Notes: generated by a model from the letters alone, not told the origin. Shown: positions 50,957-60,619, counted from the stretch's first letter. The stretch: DNA of 64,000 nucleotides from a bacterium (GCA_018335295.1 JAGXKI010000003.1:1-64000), one strand, 5' to 3'. Numbers and translations are program-made.

Positions 50957-51651
50957 TTTTTCTCTCCTTGGCTTGCTCTCAGGCCTTTTTTAAGACCGTA
51001 TAGAAAAAATTGGTGGATTAAATGGGTACTTTTATTCAAACTGTAAGACCTTTCCCTCCAAAACCGGGTGAAATGAAACCCTCGGACCATAGATTCAAGA
51101 ATATAGGCAGCTTCGAGGGAGTCAATATCCCTGAATTCCCCTGAAACGATACCTTGGTGGAAAATTTCAGAGATGATCTCAAGCATAGCTTTTCTTTTTC
51201 TCTGGATCTCCTGGAGGAACCTTCTCTCAGTTTCCTCCAATGAATGCCCATCCGGAGGCATCACTCCCAGTACGTTTTTAAGTAAAGATTTCTCCATAAG
51301 AAAAATCCGGGATATATTTTCTTTTTGACGGAGAGATTTGAGGATAAAACGGATGATTCTTTTTATCTTTTCATCCACACTCTCTTCTTTGTCCTTGATT
51401 TTTTTTAATTTCAGTATCACTTCTTCATGGGAATTCAAGATAATCTCAAAGAAAATCTCATTTTTGCTCCTAAAATAGGAATAAAGGGTGGCCTTAGAAA
51501 ACTGAGCCTCTCTGGCTATATCATCCATAGTAGTCAAGCTGTATCCTTTTCTGGCAAAAACTTCTTCTCCCGCTCTCAGAATAGAAAGTCTGTTTTCTTC
51601 CCTCCGGTGTTTTTTCCTTTCTTCTCTAAGGTCTTTTTTGTCCCGGCTCAT
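50953..51651 (-). CDS. TetR/AcrR family transcriptional regulator
   Basis: YSLTTMDDIAREAQFSKATLYSYFRSKNEIFFEI. Confidence 0.93.
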   Translation of the reverse strand: MSRDKKDLREERKKHRREENRLSILRAGEEVFARKGYSLTTMDDIAREAQFSKATLYSYFRSKNEIFFEIILNSHEEVILKLKKIKDKEESVDEKIKRIIRFILKSLRQKENISRIFLMEKSLLKNVLGVMPPDGHSLEETERRFLQEIQRKRKAMLEIISEIFHQGIVSGEFRDIDSLEAAYILESMVRGFHFTRFWRERSYSLNKSTHLIHQFFLYGLKKGLRASQGEKK

Positions 51652-51687
51652 TATCTATACTTTAGAGTTTAGCTTTTATACTCATAA

Positions 51688-51702
51688 GTTTAGAATCTAA
51701 AC
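51688..51702. promoter_or_regulatory. Candidate TetR operator
   Basis: Perfect palindrome GTTTAGA-A-TCTAAAC upstream of the tetR/RND operon. Confidence 0.5.
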
Positions 51703-51819
51703 CAGAAAAATTAGCAGCCTTTTTGTCTTTTGTCAAGCGGAGGCAAAAAATTTTTGTTCATCCTAGAAAGATTTTTTATAATGAAGGTCAAACCAGTCTT
51801 ACCCTGATAAGGAGGAAAA

Positions 51820-52179
51820 ATGACAGACGAATTCCAAAAATTCAAAGAGTTCCGCCAAAAAATGGATCAAAAAATTCTTAACAAAGGGAATCGAGAAATC
51901 AATCGCTTTTATGCTTTGGATAAAAACGCCTATAATGAGGGCGCTCTTTCCGCTGAAACCAAAGAGCTTTTAGGGCTCGTGGGGTCTTTGGTTCTCCGAT
52001 GTAATGATTGTATTACCTACCATCTGTGGCGCTGTATTCAGATAGGGCTTAGTGACGAACAACTCTTTGAAGCTTTCCACATCTCCTTGGTAGTGGGAGG
52101 CTCCATCATCATCCCCCATCTCCGGAAAGCGGTATCCATGCTTGAAGAGATACGCTCCTCCCACGAATTCTCAGGTTAA
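51820..52179 (+). CDS. AhpD / carboxymuconolactone decarboxylase family protein
   Basis: ALSAETKELLGLVGSLVLRCNDCITYHLWRCIQIGLSDEQLFEAFHISLVVGG. Confidence 0.88.
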   Translation: MTDEFQKFKEFRQKMDQKILNKGNREINRFYALDKNAYNEGALSAETKELLGLVGSLVLRCNDCITYHLWRCIQIGLSDEQLFEAFHISLVVGGSIIIPHLRKAVSMLEEIRSSHEFSG

Positions 52180-53075
52180 GCTCTGGGGTGAAACTTATCA
52201 TAAATCCGGCGGAGCTGTCTCCGGCTCACATGCGTGTAGATTTGGGTGGTGGTGATTTGACTGTGCCCCAGCATAATCTGAACAGAACGCAAATCGGCTC
52301 CCCTTTCCAGAAGATGGGTGGCGAAAGTGTGCCGCAGGATGTGGGGGCTTATTTGTATGTCCAGCTGGGCCTTCTTTGCGTATTTTTTGAGCATTTTCCA
52401 TACACCCTGTCGGGTCAATGCCCCCCCTCTTCCGGTGATAAAAAGAGAATCACTCTCTTTCCTTAAAAGCAAGGGTCTGGCCTTTTCCAAATAGGCATTC
52501 AAGGCCTTTACTGCAGAATTTCCTAAAGGAACAATCCGTTCTTTCCCTCCCTTCCCCCGACAGATAAGAAATCCTTCTTCCAAATTCATATCTCTCACCT
52601 TTAAAGAAACAAGCTCAGAAACCCTCAATCCTGTGGCATAAAGGATTTCCAACATGGCTTTATCCCGGAGCCCCCGAAGATCTTCTTCAGGTTGATCCAA
52701 CAGCTTTTCCACTTCCTTGAGGGTTAAAAAATGGGGCAATGAAAGCCAAACCCGGGGCGAAGAGATATTGGTGGTGGGGTTTTTCTGCACAATTCCATCC
52801 CGAGTCAGGAATTTATAAAATGATTTCAATGAAGAAATCATCCTGGCTACCGACCGGGAGGACAATCCAGCTCGGCCCTGTTGATGGATCCACTTAACTA
52901 AATCCTCTTCCTTAGCCTTCCGCCATGAAAGTTTCTCTTTTTGGGAAAAAAGAAAAAATTTCCTTAAATCCTGAGAATAGGACTGCACAGTGTTGGAGGA
53001 CAGCCCCTTTTCTACAGAGAGAAACTCCAAAAACATGGAAAGAACTTCCTTCCAGGAGAGAGAGCGGTGACGCAT
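52176..53075 (-). CDS. Tyrosine recombinase XerC/XerD
   Basis: LEILYATGLRVSELVSLKVRDM; HILRHTFATHLLERGADLRSVQIMLGHSQITTTQIYTHV; start set at TGATG overlap with the upstream gene. Confidence 0.92.
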   Translation of the reverse strand: MRHRSLSWKEVLSMFLEFLSVEKGLSSNTVQSYSQDLRKFFLFSQKEKLSWRKAKEEDLVKWIHQQGRAGLSSRSVARMISSLKSFYKFLTRDGIVQKNPTTNISSPRVWLSLPHFLTLKEVEKLLDQPEEDLRGLRDKAMLEILYATGLRVSELVSLKVRDMNLEEGFLICRGKGGKERIVPLGNSAVKALNAYLEKARPLLLRKESDSLFITGRGGALTRQGVWKMLKKYAKKAQLDIQISPHILRHTFATHLLERGADLRSVQIMLGHSQITTTQIYTHVSRRQLRRIYDKFHPRA

Positions 53076-53692
53076 CAGATAAAAGGATTGGATTCCTTCT
53101 CGTCTCCGATCAGGGTGGAGGGACCATGGCCAGGGAGCACTCGAGTATCTTCCGAAAGAGTCAAGATTTTGTTCCGCACGGAGTTCTCCAGCTCTTTCCA
53201 GGAACCTCCAGGGAGGTCTGTACGGCCCACCCCCCGGTAAAAGAGGGCGTCTCCGGAAAGGACAAATCCATCCCCAATCAAACACACACTTCCTGGGGAA
53301 TGCCCCGGTGTATGAATGACCCTTAACTCACTCTTTCCAATGGAAATGTGATCGCCCTCGTTCAACAAGCGGTCAGGTTCAGGCGAATCCTTAGTGCCCA
53401 GTAAAAAATTCAAGCCAGATTGGTGAGCCTTCTCCAGGATGGAGCGGTCGGAAGGATGAATGCATAGAGGAATGTCAAATTTCTCCTTTACATCCCTGTT
53501 GGCTCCCACATGATCCACATGCCCATGAGTGTTGATCAATATAACAGGTTGAAGCCCTTTTTTCTCCACAACTTGGAAAATCTTTTTGGGCTCAGCTCCC
53601 GGATCCACCACCGCACACTTTAAACTCTGAGGGCAGTAGACCAGATAGCAGTTGGTTTCCAGAGCTCCAACCACCACACTTTCATAATCCAT
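53075..53692 (-). CDS. MBL-fold metallo-hydrolase (glyoxalase II-like)
   Basis: NTHGHVDHVGAN; HTPGHSPGSVCLI; SGDALF. Confidence 0.93.
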   Translation of the reverse strand: MDYESVVVGALETNCYLVYCPQSLKCAVVDPGAEPKKIFQVVEKKGLQPVILINTHGHVDHVGANRDVKEKFDIPLCIHPSDRSILEKAHQSGLNFLLGTKDSPEPDRLLNEGDHISIGKSELRVIHTPGHSPGSVCLIGDGFVLSGDALFYRGVGRTDLPGGSWKELENSVRNKILTLSEDTRVLPGHGPSTLIGDEKESNPFI

Positions 53693-53776
53693 GCCTTCAT
53701 GATAATTCCCCCTAAGAAAAGAGTCAAGTTCAGAGTATTTCTTCTCAAACAGAAAGATGGGGAAGTATTCCCAATC

Positions 53777-54100
53777 CCGTGATGAGTATAAATAGCTCTA
53801 CTTTAAGATAGGGGTGAGAAAAGGGGGTCGTCAGCACGCTAATTTTCCCCATCGAGTACTCGGAGGGGAAAAGCTCCGCTTTCCCCCTTCCGACGGTCGC
53901 TCAAGCTCCCTGCCTCCCTTCTCGGGCTTACGCCCTGCGACCAAGGGGCCATACCCCCTTGGAACCCCACTGATTTGTGAACACTCACAAATCAGTCAAA
54001 TTAGCTCCCATTCGGACTTCGCTCTCCTCTCCTATAGAGAGGAACCATGCCCGCTCAGTCCTCATAGGGGCTTCCTCACCCCCATCCCTCACCCCTTTCA
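53777..54100 (+). repeat. MITE-like structured repeat, copy B (same orientation as A)
   Basis: Shares cargo with A and C; left flank ccgtgatgagtataaatagctctacttt matches the reverse complement of copy A's right flank. Confidence 0.88.
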
Positions 54101-54172
54101 AGGAATTAGGGATGATTACGAAAGATGGAATCGGCTTGTCATTTATTCTAAAAAAAAATATAATCCCCCCTC

Positions 54173-54964
54173 ATGAAAGAAAAACCATGGCAGCTTCAGT
54201 TATTCGCTAAGTCCTTAAAAAAGAAAGAAAAACTTAGAATCCTCAATAAAAATCTCAATATTCCTCCTTCCTCTCTCATCCTGGATTTGGGGTGTGCTCA
54301 AGGAGTGTTGAGCTATTTTCTCCGCCAAAAAGGGGGCACATGGATCAGTGCGGACCAGGATTTTCAGAACCTCCAATCCTCCTATCTTCTTCTCAAAAAC
54401 AACCTCATCCAGGTAGAGGAGGGACCTCTTCCTTTCATGGATGAGTCTTTTGATAGGGTGGTGAGTCTGGATTACCTGGAACATCTTGAAAAGGACGACC
54501 AATGCCTTGAAGAAATAAAAAGAATCCTCAAACCCGGAGGCCAACTGGTTCTGGCCACCCCCCGCACAGGGAGATTCTTCTTCATCCATAAACTGCGCTC
54601 CCTTTTAGGTATGAAACTGGAATACTACGGACATAAAAGGGAAGGATACCGGAAAAAAGATTTGAAAACAAAAGTGAACCGTGCCGGGATGTCTGTAAAC
54701 CGTTGCCTAACCTTTTCTCGCACGGTCACGGAATTTCTCGAACTTGTTCTGAATTTTCTCTATATCCGGTTTTCCCGCCTGAAAACCCACCCAAAGCTGA
54801 GGGACGGACACATCCGACCTTCCACAGGAAAGGAATTCTCTTCGGAAAAGAAAAGTTTTCGAATCTATTCCTTTATCTATCCCCTCATTTGGCTCCTCTC
54901 ACGTGTAGATAAATTGCTGTTTTGGCAAAGAGGATATGTCCTCTTAATATGGGCCAAAAAATAA
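54173..54964 (+). CDS. Class I SAM-dependent methyltransferase
   Basis: LILDLGCAQGVLSYFL; FDRVVSLDYLEHL; LKPGGQLVLATP. Confidence 0.88.
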   Translation: MKEKPWQLQLFAKSLKKKEKLRILNKNLNIPPSSLILDLGCAQGVLSYFLRQKGGTWISADQDFQNLQSSYLLLKNNLIQVEEGPLPFMDESFDRVVSLDYLEHLEKDDQCLEEIKRILKPGGQLVLATPRTGRFFFIHKLRSLLGMKLEYYGHKREGYRKKDLKTKVNRAGMSVNRCLTFSRTVTEFLELVLNFLYIRFSRLKTHPKLRDGHIRPSTGKEFSSEKKSFRIYSFIYPLIWLLSRVDKLLFWQRGYVLLIWAKK

Positions 54965-54994
54965 GATTCCACATAGAATTTCCCTGGAATTTAA

Positions 54995-55683
54995 ATGGAA
55001 AACAGAAAAAAAATCGGGTTTCTCCTGGGCCCTTTTCTCCTCATTCTAATCTACTTTTTACCCCTGCTTCCCCAAAATCCCCAAGCTCACCATCTTCTGG
55101 CCATTTTTTCCTTAGTGGTGGTCTGGTGGGTCACGGAATGCATCCCCATCCCTGTCACCGCCCTCCTTATTCCTGTTTTGATTACCGCTTTCAAGGTGGC
55201 CCCTATCAAACAAGCGTTTGCTCCCTTTGCCAATCCCATCATCATGCTTTTTCTGGGAAGTTTTATCCTGGCGAGGGCCATGTGTATCCATTCCCTGGAT
55301 CAAAAATTAGCGTACTCCGTCCTCTCTGTAAAAGCGATCGCCCATAAAAAGACTCGAATCCTTTTTGCCATGGGTTTGACCACAGCATTCCTGTCCCTGA
55401 AGTCACTTCCAATACGGCCTCGGCTAATATGATTATCCCCATCATCATCGCCATTTCCAAAGCGGCTTCCCTAAATCCTGTTTATCCAGTGCTGGGAAGT
55501 GCCCTGGCCTGCAGTTTTGCTTTCCTTCTTCCGGTGGCTACACCTCCCAACGCCATTATCTTCGGCTCAGGGATGATCCGCATTCCTCAAATGTTAAGGT
55601 ACGGCATAAAGCTTGAGATTGTCGGAATTATTCTCATCTGGGGTTACATCAATTTAATCCTTCCCCCCCTTGGAATTCTTTAA
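54995..55683 (+). pseudogene. SLC13/DASS-family anion transporter remnant (frameshift and internal deletion)
   Basis: ORF1 (54995-55432) matches the N-terminal half to ...MGLTTAFLS; other frame continues EVTSNTASANMIIPIIIAIS... the C-terminal SNT region; central part absent. Confidence 0.75.
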
Positions 55684-55740
55684 TCTCTTTTCCGCTCCTG
55701 CTTCCAAAGGAAGTTTTACAGACTCCTCTGTTCTGATATA

Positions 55741-56133
55741 ATGATTTATATGGAAGTTTATCTTTCCCTCCAGGCCCAAAAAGATTTTAAACTTTTGCAG
55801 GCCATGGATTCAGATTCTAGAGGAGAAGGTCTCCTCTTAGGACACAAATCAGGGGGTCGGTACTTTGTAGAGAGAATTTTTTCCACCCCAAATTATCCTT
55901 TTCCTTCCTTAGAAAAATATTTATCAATGGAACAGCTCTTTAATGGTCAGATATTGGGATTTTTTTCCTTCTCATCTAAAAAAGAAAAACCAGAAAAAAT
56001 CCTGGCTCCGGTTGCATACAGAAAACTTTTTCTCCAGGTTGAATCCCAAAAAAAGAATCTGAAGTTCAATTCCTTTATCATAGAATATGATCATAATTTC
56101 TTTCTGGCCCCCGTAAAACTCATCTCCGCATGA
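55741..56133 (+). CDS. Conserved-looking small protein, possible degenerate JAB/MPN-like fold
   Basis: GEGLLLGHKSGGRYFVERIFSTPNYPFPSLEKYLS...GQILGFFSF; next to AMMECR1. Confidence 0.5.
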   Translation: MIYMEVYLSLQAQKDFKLLQAMDSDSRGEGLLLGHKSGGRYFVERIFSTPNYPFPSLEKYLSMEQLFNGQILGFFSFSSKKEKPEKILAPVAYRKLFLQVESQKKNLKFNSFIIEYDHNFFLAPVKLISA

Positions 56134-56146
56134 AAAGGAGGAAGTC

Positions 56147-56692
56147 ATGGGAAAACAACTGAACGATCAACAAAAAAACACTCTCCTCAAATTAGCCCGT
56201 AATGCCATCGAACATTATTTAGCGACAGGAAGACACCTGTCCCAACAAACCGAGGATGAAACCTTACAGGAAAAAAGAGGGGCCTTTGTCACCCTTAAGC
56301 AAGACAATCAGCTGAGAGGGTGCATTGGATATGCCCTTCCTTATAAACCTTTATATGAAACCATCATTGATGTTTCTGTCTCCGCAGCCTTTCATGATTT
56401 CCGCTTCCCTCCTTTGACCAAAGAAGAACTTCCCCAAACAAAGATTGAAATATCCGTTCTCACTCCTCCTCAAAAAATAGAGGATGTCAATCAAATCGAA
56501 ATCGGAAAACACGGGATTATCATCACCAAAGGGATGCACAAAGGACTTCTTCTTCCCCAAGTTCCTGTGGAATGGGGCTGGGATGTGGAAACATTTCTCA
56601 GCAATGGCTGCAGGAAAGCTGGACTTGACGAAGATGAATGGAAAAGAGAGGCTCAAATAGAGATCTTCTCCGCCCAGGTTTTTTCTGAATAA
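56147..56692 (+). CDS. AMMECR1 domain-containing protein
   Basis: RGAFVTLKQDNQLRGCIGYALPYKPLYETIIDVSVSAAFHDFRFPPLTKEE. Confidence 0.95.
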   Translation: MGKQLNDQQKNTLLKLARNAIEHYLATGRHLSQQTEDETLQEKRGAFVTLKQDNQLRGCIGYALPYKPLYETIIDVSVSAAFHDFRFPPLTKEELPQTKIEISVLTPPQKIEDVNQIEIGKHGIIITKGMHKGLLLPQVPVEWGWDVETFLSNGCRKAGLDEDEWKREAQIEIFSAQVFSE

Positions 56693-56773
56693 AAAATTAA
56701 ATGATTCATTAGTAGCTATTTTCGAACTAAGAAGTAGCTTTAAACATTTTTATGTATTCATTTTCGTGATGAA

Positions 56774-57529
56774 TTATTCAGGATTTTTGAATTTTTTGCT
56801 TTGGAGAAGTTCTTTGGCTTCTTGTTTCCGCTTGTTCACTTCATTCACCCATGTGGAATCGGGTTCCATCGAGAGGATATATTCCAGCTCCTTTCTGGCC
56901 TTTTCTTTTTCTCCCAGGGCTAAGTAGGTTTCGGCAAGATATAGCCGGGTAAGGGGATCATCAGGACCCAGTTCCTTGGATTTCCGAAGGTGCTCCAAAG
57001 ATTTCTGGTTATTTCCCCCTGCTATTCCCGGAAGCCGGAAATACAGACGACCCAGCACCCGGTCAGCTCCTCCCTCTTCATAAGATCTGTCCAACTCGAT
57101 TACCTTATTCATCTCTTTTTTAATATCCTTAACCAAGGATAAGCTTTTCAACACCCCTTTGGTTTCTCCATAAAGACCATAATTCACTCCCAACCAATAA
57201 TGTCCCTCCGGTTTTTGAGGGTCTGATTCCACGGCCTTCTTGGCATAATAGATTCCCTTTTCAAAAATCCTTTTTTTCTCCTTCTTTTCTTGAGTATGGT
57301 CTCCTATGTAATACAGAATCCGGGCCATCCTCCAGTAAACTTTATACTTATTTTCAACCCGGGAAAGAGCTTTCAGGTATTTATCCTTCACCTTCTGGGC
57401 TGTAGAGAGGTCCTGAATCTCCAGGAACAACTCATCCCCTTGGGAAATCAAATGTTCAGCTTCCTGTGGATAACCCATTAAGGTAAAACTTAAAATAAGG
57501 ATCCCCATTAAATAAAATTTTGGTTTCAT
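56774..57529 (-). CDS. TPR-repeat protein with signal peptide
   Basis: YYAKKAVESDPQKPEGHYWLGVNYG; LYLAETYLALGEKEKARKELEYILSMEPDS. Confidence 0.8.
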   Translation of the reverse strand: MKPKFYLMGILILSFTLMGYPQEAEHLISQGDELFLEIQDLSTAQKVKDKYLKALSRVENKYKVYWRMARILYYIGDHTQEKKEKKRIFEKGIYYAKKAVESDPQKPEGHYWLGVNYGLYGETKGVLKSLSLVKDIKKEMNKVIELDRSYEEGGADRVLGRLYFRLPGIAGGNNQKSLEHLRKSKELGPDDPLTRLYLAETYLALGEKEKARKELEYILSMEPDSTWVNEVNKRKQEAKELLQSKKFKNPE

Positions 57530-57553
57530 GGTCTTCTCCTTATTAAAAAATCT

Positions 57554-58312
57554 TCAATTTTTATCCTTCTTGGGAAAGTGGGTTTGAGAATCAGAGAAAA
57601 ATTCATCTGCCTTCCTGTCCAATCGGACCAGCTCCTTTTCCAGCTGCTTTCGCTTCTCCTCCAGCTGAGCTTTACTGAGGTGAGCCTGGACTTTTACAGG
57701 CTGACCGAACACAGTGACAACTCTGGAAAAAGGATAAAACATCAAAAACTGATCCCAGCTTTGAAGAAACTTTTTCCTGGAGGTGGAAAAAGAGAAAGGA
57801 ACGAGATAACTTCGGGTCAATTGAGCCAGTTTCAATCCTCCCATTTTCATCTTCCTATTCGGGCCTCTGGGGCCATCGGAAACGACAATGACTTCTCCCC
57901 CGTTTTGAAGCCCTTTTCTCATTTCATTCCATGCTTTCACCATCATGTGGGAACTGGAACCCCTGACAATCTTATGTCCCCATCGGGCCATAATCTGAGC
58001 AGCAATTTCTCCATCTTGACTGGGGCTGACCAAGGGCATAACCCCTTTATTCCGGAAAAAATAAGGAAGGATAAAAATCCGGCCGTGCCAAACCATAAGG
58101 ATCACCGGCTTCCTTTTTTCTCTCAACCTTAAGTAGGGGTCTTGACCCACAATGGTCACCCGGGCCGATTTGTGCCATACCCACAGGATCATCTTTCCCA
58201 AAATTCCCACCAAATTCCACTTAAGCTTTTTCCAAAGGGAAGACATCGGACTCATATTACACAAAATATCAAAGGCCGTAAATAAAAAGGAAATTTTGGC
58301 TTGTGGCTTCAC
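57554..58312 (-). CDS. Lysophospholipid acyltransferase family protein (DUF374)
   Basis: KPVILMVWHGRIFILPYFFRNKGVMPLVSPSQDGEIAAQIMARWG; VSDGPRGPNRKMKMGGLKLAQ. Confidence 0.92.
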   Translation of the reverse strand: MKPQAKISFLFTAFDILCNMSPMSSLWKKLKWNLVGILGKMILWVWHKSARVTIVGQDPYLRLREKRKPVILMVWHGRIFILPYFFRNKGVMPLVSPSQDGEIAAQIMARWGHKIVRGSSSHMMVKAWNEMRKGLQNGGEVIVVSDGPRGPNRKMKMGGLKLAQLTRSYLVPFSFSTSRKKFLQSWDQFLMFYPFSRVVTVFGQPVKVQAHLSKAQLEEKRKQLEKELVRLDRKADEFFSDSQTHFPKKDKN

Positions 58313-58372
58313 CTAAACAGGGAAATCTTTTATATGCTTCATCCCCCAATAATGGAGTCCAACTCATGAATA

Positions 58373-59776
58373 TTATTTCATCCCTCCACGAGTATCGACC
58401 CACCATCCTAACAGGAATCCACCCAAACACAGACCCACTCCATAAGGGACCGAATAGGGCCAGGAAGGGAAATCAAAAGGAAGTATTCCAAGCTGGCACA
58501 GAAATCCAAAAACGGAATATCCTCCTCCAAATCCTAAGCTTAACAATCCGGCCATTTTTCTGCGCTTTTTTAAAAAGATCATAGCCATTCCGGGAATAAA
58601 CAATCCCTCCGCCATAATTTCAGAAGCAAGCCCCAGAGCCTTAAGAATGCTCTCTAATTGAGCGGCAATCAAAAAAGCCAACGCTCCCATCAACACCGTG
58701 GCCCCTCGACTTGCCCCCACTGGGTGTTTAAGCCGGCGTCCCAGGATTATTTTCTCAAAAACATCCCGGGTAAGAGACATCGCCCCGGTATTTATGGCTG
58801 TATCCATAGTGGACATGACGGCGGCCACAATGGCCACAAACAATATTCCACCCAAAACTTTTCCCAATTTTGTGGAAATAAGAGCGGAAAGCAGAGGGCC
58901 TTTTATTTCTCCAAGAGGAAATAAAAATAAAGCAAACATTCCCGCAAACACCACACACCAATAAACAAGGAAAAAAGTTCCTGATGCGGCCCACAATCCC
59001 TTTCTGGCTTTCTTTGCTGATTGAGCCGATTGAATTCTCTGCCACACGATAGGGGAGATGAGCCAAGCTAGAGTGAAAGAAAGAACAATCAATAAATTTT
59101 TATCCACATCCAAGAAAAAATTGAAATAACCCTCTTTACCCGCTTGAGAAACCTGATCAGGGAGATGAAGAACGGGTACAGAACCCAAGAAATAAACAAA
59201 AAGTCCCAACAACCCTCCCCCCAGGAAGAAAAATTGGAGACTATCCGTGAGGACCACAGAAAAAAATCCCCCCAAAACCGAATAAACCAGGACCACTCCG
59301 GTCCCAATCATCAGACTGTATAAGTAGGGCATTCCACAAAATAACTTTAAAAACTGTCCTAGAGCCACCATCTGGGAGGAAGCTAAAAGAATCATGTACC
59401 AAACAATAACCAGGGAGGCCATATGCCGAACTGTCCGACCGTAACGCATTTCCACCAAATCCGGCAGTGTGATAATGGGCAACCGGCGTATGGGATCAGC
59501 AAGAAAGACCGCAAATAACAAAACAGTCACCACGGCAGGCATCCCCATAACCCAAAAAGAACTGATTCCCTGGGCATAAGCTTCATCTACGGAAACCAAA
59601 GTGGAAGTGGCTCCGAGCCAGGAAGCCATCACAGACAAATAAACCAGGGAAGCGGGAAGCCTCCGGGAAGCCAAAAAGAAATCTTCAAGATTTTTCATCT
59701 TGGGAGAGAAAAGCGATCCCACCCCCAGAAGAAGAACAAAATAAATAAACAAATACAGAAAGTAATCCCAGTGCAT
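58373..59776 (-). CDS. Sodium:solute symporter family protein
   Basis: FFLASRRLPASLVYLSVMASWLGATSTLVSVDEAYAQG; AAVMSTMDTAINTGAMSLTRDVFEKI. Confidence 0.92.
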   Translation of the reverse strand: MHWDYFLYLFIYFVLLLGVGSLFSPKMKNLEDFFLASRRLPASLVYLSVMASWLGATSTLVSVDEAYAQGISSFWVMGMPAVVTVLLFAVFLADPIRRLPIITLPDLVEMRYGRTVRHMASLVIVWYMILLASSQMVALGQFLKLFCGMPYLYSLMIGTGVVLVYSVLGGFFSVVLTDSLQFFFLGGGLLGLFVYFLGSVPVLHLPDQVSQAGKEGYFNFFLDVDKNLLIVLSFTLAWLISPIVWQRIQSAQSAKKARKGLWAASGTFFLVYWCVVFAGMFALFLFPLGEIKGPLLSALISTKLGKVLGGILFVAIVAAVMSTMDTAINTGAMSLTRDVFEKIILGRRLKHPVGASRGATVLMGALAFLIAAQLESILKALGLASEIMAEGLFIPGMAMIFLKKRRKMAGLLSLGFGGGYSVFGFLCQLGILPFDFPSWPYSVPYGVGLCLGGFLLGWWVDTRGGMK

Positions 59777-59930
59777 GAAATTTTTATAACAAAATCTGAT
59801 TTCATAAAAAAGGAAAATTTAAGGCTGGCCTATCCAACTATTTTCCAGGGAGGGTCTTGCCACACCCAAAAGAGATAGCTATACTGAGATTTCTACCAAT
59901 CAAGTCCATATGGCTTGAATAGAGAAAAAA

Positions 59931-60569
59931 ATGAAACGCCTCCCCATCCTTCTTTTTTTAACACTCCTGGCTTTTTCTCAAACAGCGGAAAGGGTGGCTC
60001 AGAAAGCGGAATCAAGAATTCGCACCCTCCATTCTCTTGAGGCTCAATTTACTCAGATTTATCACTCTTCTACCGTTTCCACGCCTCTCAAAGAAAGGGG
60101 AAAATTCTATTTCAAAAAACCTGATTTGATGAAATGGGAGTACACTCACCCCGAAAAAAAAATATTTGTATACAAAGAAGGCATCCTGTGGTCTTATTTC
60201 CCTCAGGACAATCAATTGATTAAAAGCGACCTGTCGGAAAGGAAACAAGAAGCTGAAATCCTCTCCTTGCTTTCCGGAAAAAAAGGACTGCTGGAGAACT
60301 ATTCCCTCCAATTCAGCCCATTCCCCTCTCAAAATGAAGACAGCCACCAACTCAAATTAACCCCCCAAAAAAAACACGAATATTCCTACATCCTCCTTGA
60401 AATCAACCCCCAACAATGGCTCATCCAAAAGGCAATTTTCTTTGATTGGGCCGGGAATAAATCCGAATTTCATTTCAAAAAAATCAAAACAGATGTTCCT
60501 ATCTCTAAAGAGATTTTTGAACTTAAGGTTCCTCCCCATACCGAAATCATCGAATACAAATCTCCCTAA
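59931..60569 (+). CDS. lolA: Outer membrane lipoprotein carrier protein LolA
   Basis: Signal peptide; LHSLEAQFTQIYHSSTVSTPLKERGKFYFKKPDLMKWEYTHPEKKIFVYKEGILWSYFPQDNQL. Confidence 0.88.
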   Translation: MKRLPILLFLTLLAFSQTAERVAQKAESRIRTLHSLEAQFTQIYHSSTVSTPLKERGKFYFKKPDLMKWEYTHPEKKIFVYKEGILWSYFPQDNQLIKSDLSERKQEAEILSLLSGKKGLLENYSLQFSPFPSQNEDSHQLKLTPQKKHEYSYILLEINPQQWLIQKAIFFDWAGNKSEFHFKKIKTDVPISKEIFELKVPPHTEIIEYKSP

Positions 60570-60619
60570 AACCATTCACTCGGGAATTCGTATTTACAAA
60601 CGAGGACTGGAAGTCCTCC

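Noticed and set aside
52176-53075. XerC/D as a phage or integron integrase
   Set aside because: Housekeeping-like length and motif; no phage or integron genes or att-like repeats nearby.
53076-53285. N-terminal extension of the XerC/D ORF
   Set aside because: Overlaps the MBL gene; the TGATG junction at 53073-53077 gives a normal ~299-aa recombinase.
53814-54176. 120-aa + strand ORF (and 22696-23102 minus-strand ORFs)
   Set aside because: They lie within the structured repeat; frames differ between copies and compositions are implausible as proteins.
56716-56730. 15-mer ctattttcgaactaa shared with ~27966
   Set aside because: A shared 15-mer is expected by chance in a window this size; flanks do not match.
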